Shown here piece after piece: positions 49,035 through 61,400 of a stretch of DNA of 64,000 nucleotides. How positions within the stretch are numbered: the first letter of the stretch is position 1; each line of letters opens with the position of its first letter. The translations under genes and the position numbers were made by a program. Source of the DNA: Lamellibrachia columna (Eukaryota > Annelida > Polychaeta > Sabellida > Siboglinidae); assembly GCA_963662155.1 (NCBI GenBank), contig OY759271.1, positions 14,860,584 through 14,924,583 on the forward strand, read 5' to 3'. A model generated the notes under the pieces. That model made no database searches, had not been told where the DNA came from, and was given only the letters and a program-made list of their open reading frames with translations.

Positions 49035-49240
49035 ATAGATATTTGCCCTGATTTTTCAGTAAGTTTCTCTCGTGATATTATACATTAAATTGAGAGTCAA
49101 TTTAGGATCACAAATTGTTTTCTAAATTAAACAGCCCCTATAAGATCTAATGATTGCTCCCTTTCTGAATGGCAGGTCCTGTCTGTTTATTTTTGTTGTG
49201 TGCTGGGTAGATCCAGATCCAGAAGAAAAACAGTGTTTAT
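49035..49240. repeat. Dispersed repeat, copy B
   Basis: Second copy of the family at 48345-48640, in the same orientation and lacking an internal segment present in copy A. Confidence 0.65.
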
Positions 49241-51058
49241 TTACGGCACTGACCTGTTTACCCACATATTTACTGCACTGCTTGCCTTGACACATTCCCT
49301 CAGCGTTGTTTATGGAAGCACTGGCAAGGACTCGATATATTAGAAATACTTGTATATGAAAGGACAGCTGAGCACTTAAACATTTAATGGTTGGATATTG
49401 TTAAGCACCTCTACATTTTTAATGTAGATCCTGTCAACTAGTAATTAGACAAAGGGATTAAATTGGTAGAGGGATTAAGTAACAAAATTAATGTTGAATA
49501 AGTGCAACGTTTTGTTTTTTATTGGACTCCATCCAGGGTTGGGTTTTTCTGGGGAAAATGGTTTCTTCTGGGATGGTGGAAAAACCTAGTTTGTTCCATT
49601 TACTTCTACACTAGAAGAAACTGGACAACATCCTATTTTGTTTGTGAAAACGCTGGTCAAAAGTGGAATACCTAGTAGAGGGTTGACATTAATATCATAT
49701 ATGATGATCTGATTGGTGTTTGCATGATATTTGAGAAAGGCGAGGTGTATCCTGTAATGCAAAAAGACACCAAACCACATTGACTATCTCTATGCCTGTC
49801 AGTTTGCACCTATGACCTAGGGACACACATAATGCGTACATTAAAATGTCATACTGAACAACTATCCACTAAATCAGTGTGACCAATGACATATCGTAAC
49901 AATATTACTGTAATAATGAGACTGCCTTCAATACATACTCAGCAGATTTATGTAGTTTAATCTTCTTTTATTGTTTTATTTTGTTTCACTCCACGTTTGG
50001 TGCCCCGTGATTGAAATGCACAAGCGTATTTTCCCTCTCTTCCCTGGCTTAGGCTGATTCCCTTGGGTGCAAGAAAAGGGTTCTTTGGGTTGTTATGGTA
50101 GCAATGCCATTGTGTGTTCTCGTAAACTCACTGCAAAATGCCAGTTTGCTGCTCATAAAAGACCAATTACAACAGCCCTCATATAGAACTGCAGTTATCA
50201 CTGACCATTTGACCAGAAAATAGCTCACCCAGCAGAAACTGGAATGAACTGGTTTCACAGTTATGCTGTTACACGTGAACGGGCTGTTCAAGTACCATGG
50301 TGAATCTCTTGCGCTTGCTCTGCATAATTCGTGCAACACTGTTGTGGGATAAATGCTTATGGTGCCACTGAAAGTGATATAGAAAATTAAAAAGAAATTA
50401 GGTAAAGATGCCAGATTGGTGTTTCAAATAAAATGTGGCAGAATGAATTTTAAAGTGAAAGGTAAAACATTGTTAAAACTTAATCACCCCCCCCCCCGAG
50501 GTAAGTGACTTTCTGTCACAGATATTTAATTACACCTGCCAATTATGTGGTAATTATATACTGCATTAGAACCAACTAAGACTGCCATATTCTGTTTTCC
50601 AGTGTTAATTGGATAAAATTCAGTTAATATGTGAAGTTGACCAAGGCAGACATATAGAGGTCGGGTTCCGCAGTCATGGTGTCCAGTGACGCAGTGGTGT
50701 GGTTCAGTAATACAGCCACGTGTGTAATTGACCCGGCCAATTGGATACATATTGACCAGCTGGGATTGGTCAGATTCACCTCTGGCTGAACTTGACAAAA
50801 ATTAAAATCAAGGGAAATTAGTTCTTATGCACCTATCAATGTGTGCGTTGTCTGTAGTGACACTGACCTCTCACTAACATGGATTTGGTCATTTAGCCAT
50901 TAGGCTAATGTGATTGTCTTTTCTTAGCCAACTTACTTTTTCATAGCCAAATTGGCGACTGTTCTTCCATTTTTAGCTAAACTGAATATGTTTTATCCAT
51001 TAGTGAATGGTTAGCATGAGCTTAGTACGTGATATAATTATGTACACACCTGTTTGTA

Positions 51059-51304
51059 GGGATATAATTGTCATTATTTACACACTTATCAATGTTAGTG
51101 TATAGGGATGTCATTATTTACACACCTGTCAATATTAATGTGTAGGGATGTCATTATTTAAACACCTATCAATGTTAGTGTGTAGGGATGTCATTATTTA
51201 CACACCTATCAATGTTAGTGTGTAGGGATGTCATTATTTACATACCTATCAATGTTAGTGTGTAGTGATGTCACTATTTACACACCTATCAATGTTAGTG
51301 TGTA
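51059..51304. repeat. 40-bp minisatellite, about 6 units
   Basis: Unit GGGATGTCATTATTTACACA plus CCTATCAATGTTAGTGTGTA. The first unit carries a 6-bp insertion and later ones substitutions. Confidence 0.95.
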
Positions 51305-52132
51305 GGATGTAATTAGTTATGCATCAAGCAATGTATGTCTCTAGGTATATAATCATTGATGCATCTATTGCCATATATCCCTGTTTGTTGTGACAGGCCA
51401 ATGCTTGCCCTGTGATACAGTGGACTGGGGGGCATTGAATTTATGTTGGGGGTGAAAATTTAGACAAAACGAGACCATGTGACATAAAACACTGCTGTTT
51501 GTTCACACTCTGAAAAGAATTAATTGTTGCGTTGAATTATGACAAATTACCTAATCTCTGAGATGTCTGTCTTCCCACTGGCTGGTGGGAAGTATGCCTG
51601 CCTGCATGCATGGCATTATATTCCAGATTCAAACATATGCCAATTTGTATTTATGAAATGTTGACAAGCTCTTGACTAGCATAAATATTTATCAGATCTT
51701 GAAAGGGAATATAATGATGGACTTCACACCTCAAGGATGTTCACTGCTAGTCCATCGGATGAGTGCAATTTAACTTTTACATATCCAAACACATAATAAT
51801 ACTTGTCCAAAATTACTGGGTATTATCAACATTAATTTTGAATTTGGTACTTGCCTTACCATGCATGTGTGTAGTTGCAAATGTTTTATTTACAGGAAAG
51901 GAAAATAATATGTTTTGTGCATGGAATGCAGGCTGAAAAAATTAATGATATGCAAAATATTGCTGTAATTTATGACATAATTATGCTAATGTAATTACAG
52001 TGGATGTCTTGATCAGACTAGCAAGCAATTTATTGCATTAGTAATATATAACTTTATTATTACTGCATACTATGGCAGAATTATGTTAATATAATTAATG
52101 TTAAATAATTGTTCACTGTTTCTATTATCTAG

Positions 52133-52412
52133 CACAAAAACACAAATGACTGACGTGGTGACTAGTACCAGTAGCAGCCACCAGGAGCAGCACACAGATG
52201 AAACAAGTCGTGGGGCAGATGGCACCACTGACACGACTCAGTCGGAGAGTGATGGGGAGAACGCCGACAGAGGGATTCAGGGGGAATTGAAAGATCGAAA
52301 TCCCGAGCCTCCCCCAGAGCTACTGAAGGAGAGGATTCTTGACGCAGATAACATTGGAGGCACGGTCTTCAGCAAACACTGGCTCTTCACCACCCTCATG
52401 AAGCTTATACAG
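52133..52412 (+). CDS. SAAL1: SAAL1 coding exon 1
   Basis: Acceptor TCTATTATCTAG at 52131-52132 shows that a noncoding exon lies upstream. The start is taken as ATG 52146-52148, the first Met inside the exon. It encodes 89 residues: [19 protein letters not shown] and a Ser/Thr/Asp-rich disordered leader, then [16 protein letters not shown] and [20 protein letters not shown]. The human protein starts near 'MDRNPSPPPP', so the leader is an extension or the start is further in. Donor CAG|GTGAGA, phase 0. Confidence 0.9.
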
Positions 52413-55400
52413 GTGAGAGGGGCACCAGACTTTTGGTCGAGGGACTGGGGTTTGATACTACACGTTGCCTGTTTAAAAAAATTAAATTAAAATATGTTGT
52501 GGACTCAGTAACTCTGAAACAAACCGCCAGTCCTGTTACTGGATCCAAGGACCTGTTGGAACTGAAACAAACCATCAGTCCTGTTACTGGATCCGAGGAC
52601 CTGTTGGAACTGAAACAAACCATCAGTCCTGTTACTGGGTCCGAGGACTTGCTGGAACTGACACAAACCATCAGTCCTGTTACTGGGTCCGAGGACCTGT
52701 TGGAAGTAAAAGAAACCGTCAGTCCTGTTACTGGGTCCGAGGACCTGTTGGAACTAAGACAAACCATCAGTCCTGTTACTGGGTCCGAGGACTTGTTGGA
52801 ACTTAGATAAATACACAAGCAATACCCTTTCGAGGTAACTTATTTTGTGCAGCATCCATTGCCCAGCGCAGTATCCAGTCCATGGGACTGCACAAAGTGC
52901 ATTACACTCCACCCCCTGGCAGACCTTACACTCCACCCCCAGGCAGACCTTACACCCCACCCCCTGGCAGACCTTACACTCCACCCCCTGACAGACCTTA
53001 CACTCCACCCCGTGGCAGACCTTGCACCCCACCCCCTGGCAGACCTTGCACCCCACCCCCTGGCAGACCTTGCACTCCACCCCCTGGCAGACCTTACACC
53101 CCACCCCCTGGCAGACCTTGCACTCCACCCCCTGGCAGACCTTACACCCCACCCCCTGGCAGACCTTGCACCCCACCCCCTGGCAGACCTTGCACCCCAC
53201 CCCCTGACAGACCTTACACCCCACCCCCTGGCAGACCTTACACTCCACCCCCTGACAGACCTTACACCCCACCCCCTGGCAGACCTTGCACCCCACCCCC
53301 TGGCAGACCTTGCACCCCACCCCCTGGCAGACCTGTTCATCCCATCACCAACTTAACTTCAGCCAAGCTGCAATTACTGCATGAAAGCTATTCATTCATT
53401 TGTGTAGCTACCTCAGTCCACAGCCAGATACTCGTACAGTTGAGTGAACTGGAGCAATGTGGAGTGAACAAAATTGCCCAAACTTCGAGATGGCAGTTAC
53501 CCATGCCCCATATAACATTGGATTAATGAGGTACCAGCGATCTATCCCGAGGGTTTTGAGGGTCATAAAGGGGGATGGTAGAGCAAGGAAGTTGGAATAG
53601 TTTACGTCAATGTCTTTAAAGATGCATAGTAAAAACACTTCTATTATATTTATTTGTAACCTTCAGATTTCTGTTGACTTTTCAACTGTGAATAACTAAG
53701 ACAATATGTCCTGATATCGAGGCAGATAACTTGAGATCAGTTGATCAGTCGATATACGTTGATCGGCTGACTTAATAAAGATAATCATGATGAGAGATGT
53801 TACATCCACAGGCTGTAGACAGTGAGAACGAGAGCAAGGATGCGAAGCCAACCTCTGACAGTGGCCTTGACCTTGAGGACAGTCTCCAGGACGAGCTGTG
53901 CAACTTGTGGGACATGTCGATGAACCCGGTAAGTGTCGACTATGTGATTCGTTCAGTTCTTCCTCGAGTTTATCTATGAAGGCAGTTTGATTATGGTCGG
54001 TGAATTAGGTTTTGAGATTATGCTGAAGTTATCAGTTAGGATGTCTGGAAACTAGGGCAGAAACTGCTGATTGTAGAAACAAGGCTACAAAAATACAACA
54101 CATATTAACCCTCTGGAATATGAAAGTATTTTTTTACATTTTAATTACAACATTATAAATAAGTTAATTATTATTATAATGTTGTTTGCCCAACTTTCCT
54201 AGATGCCCATTGCTTCCACATTTGACATTGTGTGGATTTCAATCGTTAATGCCTTGAAGTAGAAGTCGTACCACTTGTGTCCATTTTCATGACATGTAAT
54301 GTGTCCATGTTCATGAAATGTCGATGTTCATGAAATGTCACTGTGTCGTCACTTTCAGGAAGTCGTCAGTTTCCTGCAAGACTTCAAGGCCGTTGACATT
54401 CTGACGGGGGTCATTGCCAAGTCACGTGCTCCCAGGGCTACAGTGAGTGCCAGTGGGGTAGGGTGGGGTGGGGTACAGGGTGAAGGTGGGTTGATGGGGT
54501 AGGGTGGGCGAGGTACAGGGATATAGGGTGAAGGTGGGTTGAAGGGGTAAGGTGGGTTGATGGGGTAGGGTGGGTGAGGTACAGGAATATAGGGTGAAGG
54601 TGGGTTAAAGGGGTAGGGTGAGTTGATGGGGTAGGGTGGTGTTGGTACAAGGATTAAGGGTGAAGGTGGGGTAGAGTGGGTTGATGGGGTAGGGTGGGGT
54701 GGAATGTACAGTGAATTTGGGTTGGTGGGGTACAGGGATATAGGGTGAAGGTAGGTTGAAGGGGTAGGGTGAGTTGATGGGGTATGATCGGTGGGGTACA
54801 GGGTGAAAGTGGTTGAAGGGGTAAGGTGGGTTGATGGGGTAGGGTTGGTGAGGTACAGGGATATAGGGTGAAGGTGAAGGGGTAGGGTGAGTTGATGGGG
54901 TAGGGTGGGGTGGGGTACAGGGATATAGGGTGAAGTTGGGTTGATGGGGTAGCGTGGTGTTGGTACAAGGATTAAGGTTGAAGGTCTGCTGATGGGGTAG
55001 GGTGGGGTGGAATGTTACAGTGAAGTTGGGTTGGTGGGTAGTGTGGGTTGATGAGGTAGAGTAGGTTGATGGGGTAGGGTGGGGTGGAATGTTACAGTGA
55101 AGTTGGGTTGGTGGGGTTGTTGGGGTAGAGTGGGTTGATGAGGTAAGCTGGGTGGGGTACAGGGATATAAGATGAAGGTGGGTTGATGGGGTAGAGTGGG
55201 TTGATGAGGTAGGGTGGATTGATGGTGTAGGGTGTGGTGGGATACAGGGATATAGGATGATTAAGTTATATATATATATATTGAGGAACAAATTTAGTTA
55301 CATAACATAATGATAACAAATTCACTCCCTTAAAAGAAGCTTGTTTATTAATTTTTTTTAAAAGATGTGGAAACAAGGAACTCATTTAGCATGAATATAG

Positions 55401-58400
55401 TAAATGGTTGATTCATGAAAATGTTGATTTTTGCTTCAGGAAATATGTGTGGGCATCCTAGGCAACATGGCTTGTAACGAGCAGGCCTGCAGAGAGATCT
55501 CAGCACATGAGCGACTCGTGTAGGTATATCATATATCATACAGTGGTTTAGTACTCATCTCGGAGGTACTTGGTTCTTGGTGATGGCCCACCCAGAAGTT
55601 GCACACAAATTGGGTGCAACTGGACAACATATTTAGCACCTGGACATGAAGCTGGAAATTTATGAGACACTGAAAGCCATACATCCCTTCTAATTGGTGT
55701 CTGCGCCAGGGTATATAAAATATATATTGTAAGGACTACAGCCTCACAGTGATGCCTCCAGGGAAACCAGTGTTGTATGCCAATGGGTACACCTGCATAT
55801 GAATGAAGATGAATAAATAAAATATTCATTGGCAAATACACAATAAAAACCACCAATTTCAGGTCAGTATAAGGTTCAGTTATTGTGCATGTGCTCAGGT
55901 TTGACTTGAAGTGATGTAATTAAATGTTTTTGCAACACCATAATATAATTGCACATTTATGCTTATGTTGATCAGATGTTTGCGTTTAATTTCCAGTGAA
56001 CTTCTCTTGATGTTGTTGGAATCTCCTGATGCCCCTACCCTGATTGAACTGACAAGGTAAGCACCCTCCAGTGGGTATAGAATGGCAGTAGGAGGGTAGG
56101 ACAGGTCTTCCATAGGGGGAATTGCTGTAGTTGTAGTTGGGGATAAAAGTAGTGGGAGCCTGTCTTGTCCTTGTTGTCTCTTCGTTAGTGATGTCCCTAT
56201 AAGTGAACCAGCGCAATCATGTTTATACCATTTTCTGTTTTATACTGTTTGCCACAGTGACCTGAACATACTTGATGATGCTGTTCTTATTTATGTTTGC
56301 TTGTTCCGTTCGTCTGACTATTGACGAGGTGTGCATGTGGATGAAAAATATTTGTTGTTTTTGCCCCATCATTACTGGTATTTGTTGTGTAGGAAGAATT
56401 ATGGTAAACGTTGCACATTAGTTTGATGTGGGCACTGGTTTTCTTTAGTCTTTTGCATCCTGTAATTATTTATCATTCTCACTAAGTGTTATTGGGGTGT
56501 AAATGTTCGTTCTAGACTGCTGCGGGTGTGTGTCTCCATGGACGCTGCAGTCAAGACATGGACGACTGCCATCAAAAAGACGGACTCTGTCTTCACCAGC
56601 ATTCTATTTATACTGCAGAGTTCCACCAACAGTACGTGGCGTTACACCAGTGAATTGGCCTGAACTGTTAGAGTGCTACAGAATATGTGCGTGGAAGGAT
56701 ACATATTGCATGTGTTATGCATATATTACATCCAATGTAAAGATGATTTTAATGTTTCATTCGGTTCACTGAATGAAAATCAGTTATATAACTGTGTGAC
56801 AATAAATGACAACTCAGTGACAATAAATGACATGATTCAGTGACAGTAAATATAAACGTTAAATAAATCTTCATAACAGTTATTGGTAAACATCTATGAA
56901 TTGGTCTGTGGAATTAGGGATGTGACTGATGTGGATTTTATGCATATGAATTTAGTTGTCTAACATCCCTGGAATAATTCCATTCTAACTGTAAAGACCT
57001 TCTTTTGAAAGATGTGACTTTTGCACCCCATTTTATATGCATGGTTTATTATAAAATGTCTAATGACAACATTGATAGCAACATCAACAGTAATGATAGC
57101 GTTAATAGTGACCCTGAATTCAACAGTAACAACAACACTGACAGTGACACAGAAGTCGACAGTAACAACAACATTGACAGTGACACTGAAGTTGACAGTA
57201 ACAACAACACAGACAGTGACACTGAAGTCGATGGTAGCAACAATGCTGACAGTGACACTGAAGTCGACAGTAACAACAACACTGACAGTGACACTGAAGT
57301 CAACAGTAACAACAACATTGACAGTGATACTGAAGTCGACAGTAACAACCCTGACAGTGACGTTGAAGTCGACAGTAACACTATGATTGACAGGAGTAGC
57401 ACTAATAATGACAATGGGTATGCTGACACCTGCTTCACTGTCGGCTGTATATATGTGAACTATATATACTTAATAAACATATTTGTGTATTTCAGATGAT
57501 CTACTACGTAACTTGGCTGAGTTTGTTGACAAAGTGATGGATATAGATGAGGAAGTCGTTGAGTTGTGGGGGACACCGGAACTGGTCCAGGCCTTACTGG
57601 AGGCCATTAAACAAGTCAGGTAGGACTAGAGGAGGTAGTAGAGTTGTGGGGGATGTCAGAACTGGTCCAGGCCTTACTGGAAGCTGTCAAACAAGTCAGG
57701 TAGGACTAGAGGAGGTAGTAGAGTTGTTGGGGGATGTCAGAACTGGTCCAGGCCTTACTGGAAGCTGTCAAACAAGTCAGGTAGGACTAGAGGAGGTAGT
57801 AGAGTTGTGGGGAATGTCAGAACTGGTCCAGGCCTTACTGGAAGCTGTCAAACAAGTCAGGTAGGACTAGAGGAGGTAGTAGAGTTGTGGGGGGAGTCAG
57901 AACTGGTGCAGGCCTTACTGGAAGCTGTCAAACAAGTCAGGTAGGACTAGATGAGGTAGTAGAATTGTGGGGGATGTCGGAACTGGTCAAGGCCTTACTG
58001 GAAGCTGTCAAACAAGTCAGGTAGGACTAGAGGAGGTAGTAGAGTTGTGGGAGGAGTCAGAACTGGTCCAGACCTTACTGGAAGCTGTCAAACAAGTCAG
58101 GTAGGACTAGAGGAGGTAGTAGAGTTGTGGGAGGAGTCAGAACTGGTCCAGACCTTACTGGAAGCTGTCAAACAAGTCAGGCAGGACTAGAGGAGGTAGT
58201 AGAGTTGTGGGGGATGTCAGAACTGGTCAAGGCCTTACTGGAAGCTGTCAAACAAGTCAGGTAGGACTAGAGGAGGTAGTAGAGTTGTGGGAGGAGTCAG
58301 AACTGGTCCAGACCTTACTGGAAGCTGTCAAACAAGTCAGGTAGGACTAGAGGAGGTAGTAGAGTTGTGGGAGGAGTCAACTGGTCCAGGCCTTACTGGA

Positions 58401-61400
58401 AGCTGTCAAACAAGTCAGGTAGGACTAGATGAGGTAGTAGAGTTGTGGGGGGTGTCAGAACTGGTCAAGGCCTTACTGGAAGCTGTCAAAAAAGTCAGGT
58501 AGGACTAGAGGAGGTAGTAGAGTTGTGGGAGGAGTCAGAACTGGTCCAGACCTTACTGGAAGCTGTCAAACAAGTCAGGTAGGACTAGAGGAGGTAGTAG
58601 AGTTGTGGGGGATGTCAGAACTGGTCAAGGCCTTACTGGAAGCTGTCAAACAAGTCAGGTAGGACTAGAGGAGGTAGTAGAGTTGTGGGAGGAGTCAGAA
58701 CTGGTCCAGGCCTTACTGGAAGCTGTCAAACAAGTCAGGTAGGACTAGAGGAGGTAGTAGAGTTGTGGGAGGAGTCAGAACTGGTCCAGACCTTACTGGA
58801 AGCTGTCAAACAAGTCAGGTAGGACTAGAGGAGGTAGTAGAGTTGTGGGGGATGTCAGAACTGGTGCAGGCCTTACTGGAAGCTGTCAAACAAGTCAGGT
58901 AGGACTAGATGAGGTAGTAGAGTTGTGGGGGATGTCAGAACTGGTGCAGGCCTTACTGGAAGCTGTCAAACAAGTCAGGTAGGACTAGATGAGGTAGTAG
59001 AGTTGTGGGAGGAGTCAGAACTGGTCCAGACCTTACTGGAAGCTGTCAAACAAGTCAGGTAGGACTAGAGGAGGTAGTAGAGTTGTGGGAGGAGTCAGAA
59101 CTGGTCCAGACCTTACTGGAAGCTGTCAAACAAGTCAGGTAGGACTAGATGAGGTAGTAGAGTTGTGGGGGGTGTCAGAACTGGTGCAGGCCTTACTGGA
59201 AGCTGTCAAACAAGTCAGGGAGGACTAGAGGAGGTAGTAGAGTTGTGGGGGTAGGCAGAACTGGTCCAGGCCTTACTGGAAGCTGTCAAACAAGTCAGGT
59301 AGGACTAGATGAGGTAGTAGAGTTGTGGGGGATGTCAGAACTGGTGCAGGCCTTACTGGAAGCTGTCAAACAAATCAGGTAGGACTAGAGGAGGTAGTAG
59401 AGTTGTGGGGGATGTCAGAACTGGTGCAGGCCTTACTGGAAGCTGTCAAACAAGTCAGGTAGGACTAGAGGAGGTAGTAGAGTTGTGGGGGTAGGCAGAA
59501 CTGGTCCAGGCCTTACTGGAAGCTGTCAAACAAGTCAGGTAGGACTAGAGGAGGTAGTAGAGTTGTGGGGGGGAGTCAGAATTGGTCCAGGCCTTACTGG
59601 AAGCTGTCAAACAAGTCAGGTAGGACTAGAGGAGGTAGTAGAGTTGTGGGGGTAGGCAGAACTGGTCCAGGCCTTACTGGAAGCTGTCAAACAAGTCAGG
59701 TAGGACTAGAGGAGGTAGTAGAGTTGTGGGGGTAGGCAGAACTGGTCCAGGCCTTACTGGAAGCTGTCAAACAAGTCAGGTAGGACTAGAGGAGGTAGTA
59801 GAGTTGTGGGGGAGTCAGAACTGGTCCAGGCCTTACTGGAAGCTGTCAAACAAGTCAGGTAGGACTAGAGGAGGTAGTAGAGTTGTGGGGGATGTCAGAA
59901 CTGGTACAGGCCTTACTGGAAGCTGTCAAACAAGTCAGGTAGGACTAGAGGAGGTAGTAGAGTTGTGGGGGATGTCAGAACTGGTCCAGGCCTTACTGGA
60001 AGCTGTCAAACAAGTCAGGTAGGACTAGAGGAGGTAGTAGAGTTGTTGGGGGAGTCAGAACTGGTGCAGGCCTTACTGGAAGCTGTCAAACAAGTCAGGT
60101 AGGACTAGATGAAGTAGTAGAGTTGTGGGGGGTGTCAGAACTGGTGCAGGCCTTACTGGAAGCTGTCAAACAAGTCAGGTAGGACTAGAGGAGGTAGTAG
60201 AGTTGTTGGGGGAGTCAGAACTGGTGCAGGCCTTACTGGAAGCTGTCAAACAAGTCAGGTAGGACTAGAGGAGGTAGTAAAGTTGTGGGGGGTGTCAGAA
60301 CTGGTCCAGGCCTTACTGGAAGCTGTCAAACAAGTCAGGTAGGACTAGATGAAGTAGTAGAGTTGTGGGGGATGTCAGAACTGGTGCAGGCCTTACTGGA
60401 AGCTGTCAAACAAGTCAGGTAGGACTAGATGAAGTAGTAGAGTTGTGGGGGATGTCAGAACTGGTGCAGGCCTTACTGGAAGCTGTCAAACAAGTCAGGT
60501 AGGACTAGATGAAGTAGTAGAGTTGTGGGGGATGTCAGAACTGGTCCAGGCCTTACTGGAAGCTGTCAAACAAGTCAGGTAGGACTAGATGAAGTAGTAG
60601 AGTTGTGGGGGATGTCAGAACTGGTGCAGGCCTTAATGGGGGCTGTTAAGCTTTCTTGCATTAAATGATCTACGGGTTCACCCAAACCATGTCTTGTTTT
60701 CTACTTATAATTATATGCTCTCCTGCCGTCATGAAGTATATGTATCTATATGAATATTATATATTATAAATTTTATGCATTGGCATATGTAAGATCAACT
60801 TCCTCTCTCCGTGTATGTATCTGTACATTAGACGTTTTATGCATATCAGCCGGTAGTATATAATCAAGTCACGTAGGGTGGGGTAAAGATAACATATTAA
60901 TGTGTAGAACATTTCCTGGTTGTTTAAAGTGGAGCTTTAAAATATTGAAATAAAATGCAATAATTCTAGGTGTTGTTATAATATTTTTAAACATGAAATG
61001 TGCATGTAAATCAGTAACCAACTGTGGGACGTGGCGACTGTATGGAGGAGTGGAGGATTTTCGGTCGAGGGGATCGGGATTCAAAACCACTTGCTGCCAT
61101 TTTGAAACTGCAATTTCGTTCACTGCACTTTGTCTGTGTCTTTTGGAAGAGACACTTAACCCATTAGGCCCCAGGATTTTATTAAAACATGCTCCCCTGT
61201 TCCCAGGATTTCTGGCAATTTTCGAGTGATTTTACCTCCTTGTGTTAAAAAATCTGTAGAAAAAACTATTCAATATTGACAATTATTTTGAAGAGTAGTA
61301 ATTTCTCCACATGCATGTATACATAGAAATAGGATATATTAATAAAATGTTGACATTTGGTCACAATTTGCAAAGACAAAATACTAAGTTTGTTAAAACT

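Larger units (their letters stand above)
33651..52132. other. Intergenic region between the divergently placed PNPLA2 and SAAL1
   Basis: About 18 kb. It contains two LINE-derived segments, a long-TIR element, a SINE, short tandem repeats and microsatellites, listed separately. SAAL1's upstream noncoding exon and promoter should lie here, but I could not place them with confidence. Confidence 0.6.

Noticed and set aside
52754..53526. Pro-rich and Cys/Gly-rich open frames across the 24-bp array
   Set aside because: Products of a repeat whose unit length is divisible by three, with normal SINE sequence on both sides.
54438..55291. His/Thr/Pro-rich open frames on the minus strand
   Set aside because: They are the complement of the G-rich intron array and have no start context or homologue.
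57547..60022. Open frames of 70-105 codons inside the 80-bp array
   Set aside because: Frame jumps between units; they are fragments of the repeat.
57629..60650. Thirty-seven extra coding exons of SAAL1
   Set aside because: Units have donors but no pyrimidine tract or convincing acceptor, are 80 bp (not 3n), and each reads into TAG. They are intronic repeats, not exons.
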